Below are positions 35,263 to 43,522 of a stretch of 64,000 nt of DNA, piece by piece. The DNA lies in NCBI RefSeq assembly GCF_026340975.1, contig NZ_JAPEOS010000002.1, positions 142,501 through 206,500 of the forward strand. The letters run 5' to 3'. Below the pieces are notes generated by a model that searched no databases, was not told the origin of the DNA, and saw nothing but the letters and a program-made list of their open reading frames with translations. The DNA comes from Streptomyces sp. NBC_01214 (GTDB lineage Bacteria > Actinomycetota > Actinomycetes > Streptomycetales > Streptomycetaceae). The position numbers and the translations under genes are program-made. Each line of letters starts with the position of its first letter. The first letter of the stretch is position 1.

Positions 35263-36621
35263 TCAGGCGATGTGCTCGGCCTCACGGTCCTTGTGATAGC
35301 GCTGCTTGAACGCCGGGATCATCCGGCGCAACAGCGAACCGCTGCGCGGGTGGGTCACGCCGTAACCGTCCGACAGGTGTATGTCGAGGGCCTCCGCCGA
35401 CGGGTAGTCCTGCTTCTCGTCGACCAACGCGCAGAACACCTTGTACGCCGCCTCGGCGAACTCGGCCTCGTCAGGGGTCTCAGGACCCTCGGCCGGAGCC
35501 TCCTGCTGGCGCGGAGCCGGGATGGGGAGGTCCTGCTGCGCGGACGCGGACTGCTCCTCGTCCGGGCCCATCGGGGGCAGGACCGGGGTCGGCTCCAGGC
35601 CCTCCACGTACTGGGGGTTGTAGCCGCCCTCGTACGCCGCCTGCGGTGCCAGCGGCGCGGCGAACCACGCGCTGTTGTGCGCCGCGGGCATGGCCGTCGG
35701 ATCCACCGCGAAGGGCGGCGGGGCGTGCTGGGCAGCACCGGGAACACCCGGAACACCCGGAACACCCGGAGCGCCGGGCGCACCAGCCGGGTTCTGCACC
35801 TGCTGCACCTGCTGGGCGGCCTGCTGGCCCTGCTGTACGAGCTCGGGCGCCGCCGCCAGCGCCGGGGCCTGCTGGACCTGCTCGACCTGCTGAACCTGCT
35901 GGACCTGCTGCTCCACCGGCGGCAGCACCGCCGGCTCGATGCCCGTCGCCGCCAGCGCCTCCGGAGTCGTCTGCGCCAGCGGCACACCGATCTTGGCCAG
36001 CTTCAGCGGCATCAACGCCTCCACCGGAGCCTTGCGCCGCCACGAACGCCCGTACCGCGCCTGCAACCGGGCCTGGTAGATCAACCGGTCCTGCTCCATG
36101 CCGACCGCCTGCTCGTAGGAACGCAGCTCCCACAGCTTCATCCGGCGCCACAGCTTGAACGTCGGTACCGGCGACAGCAGCCACCGCGTGATGCGCACGC
36201 CCTCCATGTGCCGGTCCGCGGTGATGTCCGCGATCCGGCCCACGGCGTGCCGGGCGGCCTCCACCGTCACCACGAACAGCATCGGGATCACGGCGTGCAT
36301 CCCGACGCCCAACGGGTCCGGCCACGAGGCCGCACCGTTGAACGCGATCGTCGCCGCTGTCAGCAGCCACGCCGTCTGGCGCAGCAGGGGGAAGGGGATC
36401 CGGAGCCACGTCAGCAGCAGGTCCAGCGCGAGCAGCACGCAGATGCCCGCGTCGATGCCTATCGGGAACACCAGCGAGAAGCTGCCGAACCCCTTCTGCA
36501 GGGCGAGGGCACGCACCGCGGAGTACGAGCCCGCGAACCCGATCCCCGCGATGATCACGGCACCCGCGACCACCACGCCTATGAGTATCCGGTGCGTACG
36601 AGTCAGTTGCATCGCGGCCAC
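35263..36621 (-). CDS. DUF2637 membrane protein (SpdB2-like)
   Basis: A 452-residue protein. About four transmembrane helices lie in the first 130 residues (IGVVVAGAVIIAGIGFAGS; LVFPIGIDAGICVLLALDLL; VIPMLFVVTVEAA), the DUF2637 region shared with plasmid-spread proteins SpdB2. A long cytoplasmic tail follows, with a Gln/Val coiled stretch (VEQQVQQVQQVEQVQQ), GVPGVPGVPG repeats and a C-terminal winged-helix-like block (PSAEALDIHLSDGYGV). Chromosomal DUF2637 genes next to lysS are common in Streptomyces. GTG 36621 is chosen for the GGAGGGGATCGCG upstream; ATG 36612 is also possible. Function unproven. Confidence 0.82.
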   Translation of the reverse strand: MAAMQLTRTHRILIGVVVAGAVIIAGIGFAGSYSAVRALALQKGFGSFSLVFPIGIDAGICVLLALDLLLTWLRIPFPLLRQTAWLLTAATIAFNGAASWPDPLGVGMHAVIPMLFVVTVEAARHAVGRIADITADRHMEGVRITRWLLSPVPTFKLWRRMKLWELRSYEQAVGMEQDRLIYQARLQARYGRSWRRKAPVEALMPLKLAKIGVPLAQTTPEALAATGIEPAVLPPVEQQVQQVQQVEQVQQAPALAAAPELVQQGQQAAQQVQQVQNPAGAPGAPGVPGVPGVPGAAQHAPPPFAVDPTAMPAAHNSAWFAAPLAPQAAYEGGYNPQYVEGLEPTPVLPPMGPDEEQSASAQQDLPIPAPRQQEAPAEGPETPDEAEFAEAAYKVFCALVDEKQDYPSAEALDIHLSDGYGVTHPRSGSLLRRMIPAFKQRYHKDREAEHIA

Positions 36622-36773
36622 CCGCGATCCCCTCCCCTTGTCGAGCACGTACCGAGCGCAGAGTGCTGGTGCTCAGTACTGGGTACTTACCGCGCCTTTA
36701 CCAAGCTGCGGCAGGCACAGCGTACGGGTGACTGGATGTCAGTGCCCCAGGAGGCCCCGCCCCGCGCCCGTCC

Positions 36774-37538
36774 CTACTGCGGCTGCGGGGACTGCGACTG
36801 CTCCGCCGGCGCCTTGTTCGCCGCACCCACCGAGGTCACGGCCTCCTTGGCGGCCGTGATCGCGTCCTGGAGCAGCTTCGCGTGGTCCGGCGCGGCGGCC
36901 CCCTCCAGCCCCGCACCGTTGTAGTCGAGCGTGACCACCACGTTCTGGGTGCGCGCCACGACCGTCGTGTTGTAGTGGTCGTTGCCGTCCTTCTTCACCT
37001 TGTAGATGACCGACGTCCCCTGGTCACCGACCTCGGCCACCGCCTCCGCCTTCGGGTCCTGCGCACCCTCGGTGGTCTTCGCGGCCTCCACCTCCTTGTT
37101 GTACTGCTCCTCGGCACGCTTGCTGGCGTCGCCGAGGGTGGCCTGGGAGTCGTAGCGGAAGTAGGAGAGCGAGAGCCAGCGGTACTGCGAGCCCTTCAGG
37201 CCGTCCTCGTCCAGACCGTTCCAGGAGCAGCTGGTGCGGGTGGCCACGTCGTTCGACTTGGGCGCCGTCCCGTTCTTGTCCTTCGCCTCCGGGACGAGCG
37301 TGTCTATCGTCGGCGTCTGGAGCGCCTTGCACGGATCCGGGAGCGCGGCGAAGGCCGGCTTCTCCAGGGTCTTGGAGGACTTCGGGTTCGGCTTGGCGGA
37401 CGAGGACGAACCGGACTTCTTCTCGCCGTTCGAGCTCGTGTCCTTGCCCGAGTCGGACGAACACCCGGCGACGGTGAGGATCACCGGGACGGCTGCGCAG
37501 GCGAGAACGCGGGTGAGGCGCGAGGCTGATCGGTGCAT
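36774..37538 (-). CDS. DUF3558 lipoprotein
   Basis: A 254-residue exported lipoprotein with lipobox LTVAGC (Cys26) after a short signal peptide, a Ser/Lys/Glu/Pro linker, then the DUF3558 fold (PDPCKALQTPTIDTLVP; TSCSWNGLDEDGL) with conserved Cys pairs. Downstream member of a two-gene pair, 115 bp after the paralogue. DUF3558 proteins are surface-exposed and of unknown role. Confidence 0.88.
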   Translation of the reverse strand: MHRSASRLTRVLACAAVPVILTVAGCSSDSGKDTSSNGEKKSGSSSSAKPNPKSSKTLEKPAFAALPDPCKALQTPTIDTLVPEAKDKNGTAPKSNDVATRTSCSWNGLDEDGLKGSQYRWLSLSYFRYDSQATLGDASKRAEEQYNKEVEAAKTTEGAQDPKAEAVAEVGDQGTSVIYKVKKDGNDHYNTTVVARTQNVVVTLDYNGAGLEGAAAPDHAKLLQDAITAAKEAVTSVGAANKAPAEQSQSPQPQ

Positions 37539-37653
37539 GGTTCCTTCAGTACGTTTGTCGGTTGTTCTTCGGACGCGGGACCCGGGCAACGGTAGCCCGA
37601 CCGGGTACCCGCCTGCTGTGCGCGCCATCACGCGAGACCGCGGCGCGCACCGC

Positions 37654-38514
37654 TCATTCGTTGAAGCGCTCGGCCAGGGCCTGCGCCAACTGCCGCGCCT
37701 TGTCCTGGGTTTCGGTGCTCGGCGGGACCGTGCCGGGCAGTGCCGGCTGCACGCTGTACTCGATGGTGACGATGACGTTCGAGGTGCGGAACACAATGCG
37801 GACGGTGCGGGACTGCGCGGCGCTGGCCCCGGCGGGACTGAGCTTGTCCTCCAGGAAGGCCTCGCTGCCGGGGCCTTCCAGGACGCGCGATCCGAGCTCG
37901 ACCGGCGCCGACGGGCTCGCGGCGGGGGACGCCGGTGCTCCGGAGGCGGGCGTCCCGGGGGCGGGCGCGCTCGGGGTCGGGGCCGCCGGGTTGGGGACGG
38001 CGGGGGTGGGGGCCGCCGGGGTGGGGCTCGCGGTCGGGCCGGGGAAGGGCAGTTTCGCGTCGGTGAGCCGGCGTACGTAGACCTGCTTGGCCTTGTCGTC
38101 GTCGCTGGTGGTGGTCCGGTCGTACGAGACCACGCGCTCGAAGCCGACCGACAGCAGCCGCGTCTCCTCGGGGCTCTGCCCGGTCCAGCGGCAGCCGACG
38201 TGCCGGTCGCCGTCGTACGAGGCGTCCGCGACACCGGCGTACATCTGGTCGCGCTGCTCGGGGGTGAGGCTGTCCCCGGCCGGGAGCATGCCCTTGAGCT
38301 TCTTGCTGTCGGTGGCGGCCCTGCAGGGCGCGGGCAGACTGCGGTACTTCCCCGGTTGGGCGGGCGCGGCGGCGTTGCCGCCGGCCTTCGAGTCGTTGGT
38401 GCTTCCGCCGCTGCTCCCGCTGGTGCACCCGGTCAGACCGGCCGCCCCGGCCGCGAGCGCGGTGAGCATCGCGATGCCCGGCAGGACTCGCCCCCGTACC
38501 GCCTTGCGCTGCAC
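37654..38514 (-). CDS. DUF3558 lipoprotein, paralogue with PT-rich linker
   Basis: A 286-residue lipoprotein. Signal peptide with lipobox LTGC (Cys30), then the DUF3558 fold with the Cys pattern LPAPCRAATDSKKL ... GCRWTGQSP, interrupted by a Pro/Ala/Thr-rich linker of about 50 residues (PTPAAPTPAVPNPAAPTPSA). It resembles the downstream DUF3558 neighbour. GTG 38514 is chosen because AGGGAG lies 9-10 nt before it. GTG 38520 would be too close. Confidence 0.85.
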   Translation of the reverse strand: MQRKAVRGRVLPGIAMLTALAAGAAGLTGCTSGSSGGSTNDSKAGGNAAAPAQPGKYRSLPAPCRAATDSKKLKGMLPAGDSLTPEQRDQMYAGVADASYDGDRHVGCRWTGQSPEETRLLSVGFERVVSYDRTTTSDDDKAKQVYVRRLTDAKLPFPGPTASPTPAAPTPAVPNPAAPTPSAPAPGTPASGAPASPAASPSAPVELGSRVLEGPGSEAFLEDKLSPAGASAAQSRTVRIVFRTSNVIVTIEYSVQPALPGTVPPSTETQDKARQLAQALAERFNE

Positions 38515-38705
38515 GTCCACTGGCTCCCTTCGACCGGCGGGCCCCCCGACGGTCAGGAAAATGCGTTGCCGCGACTTGGGCGCGGCTGGACACAATGTCT
38601 ATCGCACACGCTGGTGCTGGCGCCGGTCCCCTGTCGTATTTGGGATCAAGAGCGAGGCTTTTGCGCATTCTGACTTTTCTGTAGTTTTCAGGGGATTGAT
38701 TCCGT

Positions 38706-39899
38706 ATGTCGTATGTAGAGGTACCCGGGGCGAAGATCCCGATCCGGATGTGGACCGACCCGGCGTCGGTCGAGGACGGCGCGATGCAGCAGCTGCACAA
38801 CGTCGCCACCCTCCCCTGGATCAAGGGTCTGGCCGTCATGCCGGACGTCCACTACGGCAAGGGGGCCACCGTCGGCTCGGTGATCGCCATGAAGGACGCG
38901 GTCTGCCCGGCGGCGGTGGGCGTGGACATCGGCTGCGGAATGTCGGCGGTGAAGACGTCCCTCACGGCGAACGACCTGCCGGGGGACCTGTCGGGGCTCC
39001 GGTCGAAGATCGAGCGGGCGATTCCGGTGGGGGCGGGGATGCACAAGGAGGCCGTGGACCCGTCGCGGCTGTACGGGTTCTCGGTGGAGGGGTACGAGGG
39101 CCTCTGGAGCCGGTTCGACTACCTCGCCGATTCGGTCAAATTCCGTCACGAACGCGCCATAAAGCAGATCGGAACGCTCGGATCCGGCAACCACTTCATC
39201 GAGTTCTGTCTCGATCAGTCAGATTCGGTCTGGTTGATGCTGCACTCCGGTTCCCGCGGCATCGGCAACCAGCTCGCGGCGCACCACATCGAGGTCGCCC
39301 GGGGGCTCGATCACAACCAGAACCTGGTCGACCGGGACCTGGCGGTCTTCCTCGCGGCCACGCCCGAGATGGCGGCGTACCGCAACGACCTCTTCTGGGC
39401 GCAGGAGTATGCGAAGTACAACCGCGCCGCGATGATGAGCCTGTTCAAGGAGGTCATCCGCAAGGAGTTCCGGAAGGCGAAGGTGTCCTTCGACCGGGAG
39501 ATCAGCTGCCACCACAACTACGTGGCGGAGGAGCGGTACGACGGCATGGACCTGCTGGTCACGCGTAAGGGCGCGATCCGCGCCGGCAGCGGTGACTACG
39601 GGATCATCCCGGGTTCCATGGGGACGGGCTCGTACATCGTGAAGGGGCTCGGCAACGAGAAGTCCTTCAATTCGGCCTCGCACGGCGCGGGCCGGAAGAT
39701 GAGCCGGACGGCTGCGAAGAAGCGGTTCTCGGCGCGGGACCTGGCGGAGCAGACCAAGGGCGTGGAGTGCCGCAAGGACTCGGGCGTCGTGGACGAGATC
39801 CCGGGCGCGTACAAGTCGATCGAGCAGGTCATCGACCAGCAGACCGACCTCGTGCGGGTCGTGGCCAAGCTCAAGCAGGTCATCTGCGTCAAGGGTTGA
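38706..39899 (+). CDS. rtcB: RtcB-family RNA-splicing ligase
   Basis: A 397-residue GTP- and Mn-dependent RNA ligase that joins 2',3'-cyclic phosphate ends to 5'-OH ends. Metal-binding motif VGVDIGCGM (Asp74, Cys77), GTLGSGNHFIEF, HSGSRGIGNQ, and the guanylated His in NSASHGAGRKMSR near 320. It is of the short RtcB type. ATG start just after a short AT-rich promoter stretch (TTTCTGTAGTTTTCAGG). A strong terminator follows. No RtcR regulator or archease is next to it, unlike in E. coli. Confidence 0.94.
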   Translation: MSYVEVPGAKIPIRMWTDPASVEDGAMQQLHNVATLPWIKGLAVMPDVHYGKGATVGSVIAMKDAVCPAAVGVDIGCGMSAVKTSLTANDLPGDLSGLRSKIERAIPVGAGMHKEAVDPSRLYGFSVEGYEGLWSRFDYLADSVKFRHERAIKQIGTLGSGNHFIEFCLDQSDSVWLMLHSGSRGIGNQLAAHHIEVARGLDHNQNLVDRDLAVFLAATPEMAAYRNDLFWAQEYAKYNRAAMMSLFKEVIRKEFRKAKVSFDREISCHHNYVAEERYDGMDLLVTRKGAIRAGSGDYGIIPGSMGTGSYIVKGLGNEKSFNSASHGAGRKMSRTAAKKRFSARDLAEQTKGVECRKDSGVVDEIPGAYKSIEQVIDQQTDLVRVVAKLKQVICVKG

Positions 39900-39917
39900 G
39901 CCGACGGTTTGCGGAAC

Positions 39918-39959
39918 AGCAGAAGGCCCGGAACCCTGTGGGGTTCCGGGCCTTCTGCT
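39918..39959 (+). terminator. rtcB terminator
   Basis: AGCAGAAGGCCCGGAACCC / GGGTTCCGGGCCTTCTGCT, perfect 19-bp stem with a TGTG loop. Confidence 0.9.
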
Positions 39960-39969
39960 GTCGGGCGTG

Positions 39970-40380
39970 TCAGCGCACGGGCCACGGGCCGCAGCCCGTA
40001 CGGAGGCGTGTGAGGCGCTGCCTGCAGGCGGATTCGCTGCGGCCCAGTTCGACGGCCGCGGCAACGGCGTCACCGAGGTCGAGCAGCTTGAGGTCCTCTG
40101 CCACAGTCCAGCGGCGGCGTGGGGTCATCCTGGGCATGTCCGCAGGCCGGGTCCAGGCGCTCAGAGAGCTTGCCGAGGCCTTCTTGCGCTCCAGGGCGAG
40201 GCAGCCGTCGTAGTACAGGTGTGAGGCCAGCTCAACGGCTGTTTCGTTGGTGTAGAGGATGTTGTAGACGCCATCTCGTGCATTGCGCTTGATGGTGCGC
40301 TCCGCTCCGGTGATCTTCTTGGCGTAGTGGCAGAGGTACGCGCCGATCGCCGTGCTGGCGGTCGTGAGCGAGACGAAGGT
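39970..40380 (-). pseudogene. 3' fragment of a homing-endonuclease-like gene
   Basis: Read on the minus strand the frame is open from 40380 to the TGA at 39970 and encodes about 136 residues without a plausible start. The first part, STAIGAYLCHYAKKITGAER then DGVYNILYTNETAVELASHLYY, resembles the second half of LAGLIDADG endonucleases that occur in actinobacterial phages. The last part, RRRWTVAEDLKLLDLGDAV then GRSESACRQRL, looks like a Myb/SANT-type DNA-binding tail. The 5' part is missing and the reading frame ends abruptly against a deacetylase fragment. Confidence 0.5.
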
Positions 40381-40598
40381 TGCTGCGGCCGCCCTACGGG
40401 GCGGTGAACGATGACGTGCGGCTCGCGGCCAAGGCGTGCGGGGTGAAGGCGTTGATCACCTGGACGCACGATTTCACCACCTGGGGTGGGACCCCGCCCG
40501 CGCCGCCGCCGCGGGCCGGGGACATCGTGCTGCTGCACTTCACGCCGACGCTGGCGGTGGCCCTCATGCCGCACCTGAGGGCGGCGGGAGTGCTCTAG
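40380..40598 (+). pseudogene. 3' fragment of a polysaccharide deacetylase
   Basis: Encodes about 72 residues of the C-terminal part of a NodB-type deacetylase: RPPYGAVNDDVRLAAKACGV, WTHDFTTWG and GDIVLLHFTPTLAVALMPHL. The catalytic N-terminal Asp-Asp and His motifs are missing, so it is inactive. There is no ribosome-binding site. Its end overlaps the SDR stop codon by 4 bp, tail to tail. It shares its broken edge with the endonuclease fragment, so a single deletion or insertion joined them. Confidence 0.7.
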
Positions 40599-41368
40599 AG
40601 CTCGCGGTGGACCTTGGTGTTCGAGGCCTGGGCGCGGGGGCGGACCACCAGGAGGTCGATGTTGACGTGGCTGGGGCGGGTCACGGCCCAGGTGATGGTG
40701 TCGGCCACGTCGTCGGCGGACAGGGGCTCCGCGACGCCCGCGTAGACCTTCTCGGCCTTCTCCGCGTCGCCGCGGAACCGGGTCTTCGCGAACTCTTCGG
40801 TCTTGACCATGCCCGGGGCGATCTCGATGACGCGTACGGGCTGTCCGACGATCTCCAGGCGCAGGGTTTCGGCGAGGACGCGGGCGCCGTTCTTGGCGGC
40901 GACGTAGCCGGCCCCGCCCTCGTACGTGGAGTGGCCGGCGGTGGAGGAGAGGACGACGACCGTGCCGTCGCCGGAGGCGGTGAGGGCGGGGAGCAGGGCC
41001 TGGGTGACGTTGAGCGTGCCGATGACGTTGACCTCGTACATCGTGCGCCAGTCGGCGGGGTCGCCGGTGGCGACGGGCTCGGCTCCGATGGCGCCGCCGG
41101 CGTTGTTGACGAGTACGTCGACGGAGGGGAAGCGGTCGAGGGAGGCTGCGAAGGCGTCGACGGCGGTGCGGTCGGTGACGTCGAGGGCGTGCGCGGTGGC
41201 CTGGTGGCCGGCCTCGGTGAGCTCGGCGGCGAGGGCCTCGATGCGGTCCTTGCGGCGGGCGGTGAGGACGACGTGGTAGCCGGCTGCGGCGAGCTGCCGG
41301 GCGGTGGCCGCGCCGATGCCGCTGCTCGCGCCGGTGACTACGGCGGTTCGGGTGGCGGCCGTGCTCAT
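40595..41368 (-). CDS. SDR family oxidoreductase
   Basis: A 257-residue classical short-chain dehydrogenase. TGASSGIGAATA (NADP-binding, with Arg in LTARRKDRI favouring NADP), NNAG, and catalytic Ser-Tyr-Lys as SSTAGHSTYEGGAGYVAAK. The substrate is unknown; it resembles serine/3-hydroxy acid dehydrogenases (YdfG-like). ATG start at 41368. Confidence 0.92.
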   Translation of the reverse strand: MSTAATRTAVVTGASSGIGAATARQLAAAGYHVVLTARRKDRIEALAAELTEAGHQATAHALDVTDRTAVDAFAASLDRFPSVDVLVNNAGGAIGAEPVATGDPADWRTMYEVNVIGTLNVTQALLPALTASGDGTVVVLSSTAGHSTYEGGAGYVAAKNGARVLAETLRLEIVGQPVRVIEIAPGMVKTEEFAKTRFRGDAEKAEKVYAGVAEPLSADDVADTITWAVTRPSHVNIDLLVVRPRAQASNTKVHREL

Positions 41369-41632
41369 GTGCGGGCTCCTCGGTCGTTCGTGGGTCGTTC
41401 GTACGGGCGATTACCCGCCAGCATAGGCGCGGCCCAGTGGCTGCGCGGGGCGTGCACGATCAGGGCCGTGCCGGTGGGACGGGTCAGAGAGGGCGGCGGA
41501 GCGGGTCGGGAGGGTGTTCGCCGCGGCTCGCAGGTGCGCACGGCAGATGGGGGTGGGCGCGCCCTCGTTCGTGTGATGGTCCGACTGGTCGGGGTCGCCG
41601 GTGGCTAGCCTCCGCGCGAGGAGGTGGTGTCG

Positions 41633-42157
41633 GTGCGCCGTGGTGCCGTACGAAGTGTGGTGGTGGCGGGTTTGCTGGCGCTCGGCGCGGGTGTCCCCGG
41701 GTCGGCCCAGGCATCGGCCCAGGCGCCGGGTCAGGCACCGGGTCAGGCGCCGGTGTCGGCGTGGGACGGGCCGGCGGAGGCCGATGTGGCCTACCACGGT
41801 CGGGTGGCCCTGTCGGGGGCGCGGCTTCGGATCTGGCTGGTGCCGGAGAACGACGGGCCCGCCGCGCTGCCAAACGCGACGGTGCGGGTGCGGCTGTCGG
41901 CGGAGCTCGCGGACCGGCAGGAGCTGGCGGAGGGCTGCGCGCGGGCCGGTCTGCGCGAGGTGGTGTGCGAGACGGGACCGCTGCCGCTGCACGGGCGGGG
42001 GCGCCACGTCGGGCTGCTGCTGGAGTTGCGGGATCGGGTGCCGGAGGTGGCGGTGCGGGTCGACACGTGGTGGAACGGCGGTGCGACGGACCGGAACCAC
42101 ACCAACAACGAGCACGTGGTGCTGGCGCTGGACACGGGCGACGCCTACGCGTTCTAG
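41633..42157 (+). CDS. Secreted protein of unknown function
   Basis: A 174-residue exported protein. Signal peptide MRRGAVRSVVVAGLLALGAG, cleavage near AQA, then a short AQAPGQAPGQAP repeat (about residues 31-41), and one probable Ig-like or beta-sandwich domain (DVAYHGRVALSGARLRIWLV; DTWWNGGATDRNHTNNEH). The pattern is like bacterial CARDB-type domains that bind surfaces. GTG 41633 is chosen because GAGGAGG lies 8 nt before it; the longer frame begins GTGGTG at 41624. Confidence 0.65.
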   Translation: MRRGAVRSVVVAGLLALGAGVPGSAQASAQAPGQAPGQAPVSAWDGPAEADVAYHGRVALSGARLRIWLVPENDGPAALPNATVRVRLSAELADRQELAEGCARAGLREVVCETGPLPLHGRGRHVGLLLELRDRVPEVAVRVDTWWNGGATDRNHTNNEHVVLALDTGDAYAF

Positions 42158-42196
42158 GCGTGCCCGCACGGTCCGTCCGCCCGCCCGCCGGGCGGT

Positions 42197-42925
42197 TCAG
42201 GCCGTGCCGAACTCCACGAGGGCCTCGTCGACGATCCGTTCCAGGCGGGCGTGGTGGGCGCCGCGCCAGTAGACGCGCTCGCACTCGGCGCACTGCGCGA
42301 ACACGTCGTAGGAGCGGTGCGTGCCGTGTTCGAGGCGGTCGCCGACGCTCTCCTTGTCGGCTTCGTGGAGCGGGCCGTTGCAGGCGGTGCAGCGGGTCCA
42401 CGGTGCGAGGGCTGGCGCGAACCGGCCCAGTACGTCGCGCAGTTGCTCGTCGGGGTTGTCGCTGTAGACGTACGCGCCGGCGAACAGCTCGCGGCGGCGC
42501 AGCAGTCCGCGGTCGCGGGAGAGCAGCACGCGCCGTTCGGCTGCGGAGCGGGTGGCGAGGGCGGGGTCGCCGATGTCCTCGTTCTCGTAGGCGGCGTCGA
42601 CGCCGAGCAGGCGCAGGCGGCGGGCGAGGGTGCCGAGGTGGACGTCGAGGAGGAAGCGGAGCGGGGCGCCGGGGACGTGTTGGGGGCGCTCGACGCCGTA
42701 CACCTCGACGTTCTGGCCGTCCTGGGGCACGTAGGAGACGGGTACCTCGTGGCCGTCGACGAGGAGGCGGCCGACCTCGGTGAGCGGGACGCCGGCCGAT
42801 TCGACGACGTGGCCGAGGCTGGAGGCGCCGTCGGTCGCGGTCGGTACGCGTTCGGCGCGCCGGCTGGGCGGGGCGAAGAGGCGCAGTTCGGGGGCGAGGG
42901 TGAGCTGAATGCCGGGTCCGTTCAC
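42197..42925 (-). CDS. Mut7-C RNase domain protein with ubiquitin-like N-terminus
   Basis: A 242-residue protein. The N-terminal 80 residues form a Mut7-C ubiquitin-like domain (LTLAPELRLFAPPSRR; VGRLLVDGHEVPVSYVPQDGQNVEVYG). The Mut7-C PIN-like nuclease domain follows (RFLLDVHLGTLARRLRLLGVDAAYEN; LLSRDRGLLRRRELFAGAYV), ending in a zinc ribbon CTACNGPL ... CAECERVYWRG. It is predicted to cleave RNA. The GTG start (42925) is followed at once by the conserved region. Confidence 0.9.
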   Translation of the reverse strand: MNGPGIQLTLAPELRLFAPPSRRAERVPTATDGASSLGHVVESAGVPLTEVGRLLVDGHEVPVSYVPQDGQNVEVYGVERPQHVPGAPLRFLLDVHLGTLARRLRLLGVDAAYENEDIGDPALATRSAAERRVLLSRDRGLLRRRELFAGAYVYSDNPDEQLRDVLGRFAPALAPWTRCTACNGPLHEADKESVGDRLEHGTHRSYDVFAQCAECERVYWRGAHHARLERIVDEALVEFGTA

Positions 42926-42966
42926 CTGCTCAGCATGCCATTTCTGCGCCAGTGGCCGCGGCCGAA

Positions 42967-43383
42967 TTATGACGTCGCGGTGGTCTGGTCGTAGGTGTTG
43001 CGGTGGGTGTTGACCTCGTCGAAGTGGTTCTCGGCCCAGAGCTTCACGGAGGACAGGAGGCAGCCGAGGCTGCTGCCGAGGTCGGTGAGGCGGTAGTCGA
43101 CGCGGGCGGGGACGGTGGGGGTGACGGTGCGGGTGACGAGGCCGTCGCGTTCGAGGGAGCGGAGGGTCTGGGTGAGCATCTTCTGGCTGACGCCGGGGAT
43201 CTTGCGGCCGAGGTCGCTGTAGCGCATGGAGCGGTCCTCGGCCTGGCCGAGGGCGCTGACGATGAGGCCGACCCACTTGTCGCTGATGCGGGCCAGGAGC
43301 TGGCTGGTGGGGCACTCCTTGAGGAAGGCGTCGTAGGCGGAACGGGCTTCCTCGCGGCGGGCCGCGGCGGTGCTGGTGGCCAT
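42967..43383 (-). CDS. HxlR-family regulator
   Basis: A 138-residue winged-helix regulator with the HxlR pattern: CPTSQLLARISDKWVGLIVSAL, MRYSDLGRKIPGVSQKMLTQTLRSLERDGLVTR, and a C-terminal wing TVPARVDYRLTDLGSSL. ATG 43383 is selected; an upstream in-frame ATG exists 12 codons earlier but lies over the operator-like repeat. It is divergent from an oxidoreductase that is the likely target. HxlR proteins often sense electrophiles via Cys; here one Cys (ECPTS) is near the N-terminus. Confidence 0.92.
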   Translation of the reverse strand: MATSTAAARREEARSAYDAFLKECPTSQLLARISDKWVGLIVSALGQAEDRSMRYSDLGRKIPGVSQKMLTQTLRSLERDGLVTRTVTPTVPARVDYRLTDLGSSLGCLLSSVKLWAENHFDEVNTHRNTYDQTTATS

Positions 43384-43405
43384 GGGTGCCCCACTTCCGG
43401 GTCGG

Positions 43406-43427
43406 GTACGCACCTTCAAGTGCGTAC
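43406..43427. promoter_or_regulatory. Inverted repeat, candidate HxlR operator
   Basis: GTACGCAC-CTTCAA-GTGCGTAC, perfect 8-bp arms with a 6-bp spacer, in the divergent promoter region of the HxlR and oxidoreductase genes. A second GTAC-containing motif (ACTTACG...GAGAGTAC) lies just beside it. Confidence 0.75.
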
Positions 43428-43522
43428 TTACGAAAAGAGAGTACCTCTCCCTAGGTTAGTGCTCATCGAGAACGCGAGAACACGCGAACGAGTGAGCGAA
43501 CCAGCGAACGGGAGAGATGAAG

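Noticed and set aside
35272..36924. 550-codon plus-strand ORF over the DUF2637 gene
   Set aside because: Arg/Leu-rich antisense frame; the minus-strand protein has clear membrane helices.
40380..40598. Small intact deacetylase
   Set aside because: It lacks the catalytic N-terminal motifs and has no ribosome-binding site, so it is treated as a fragment.
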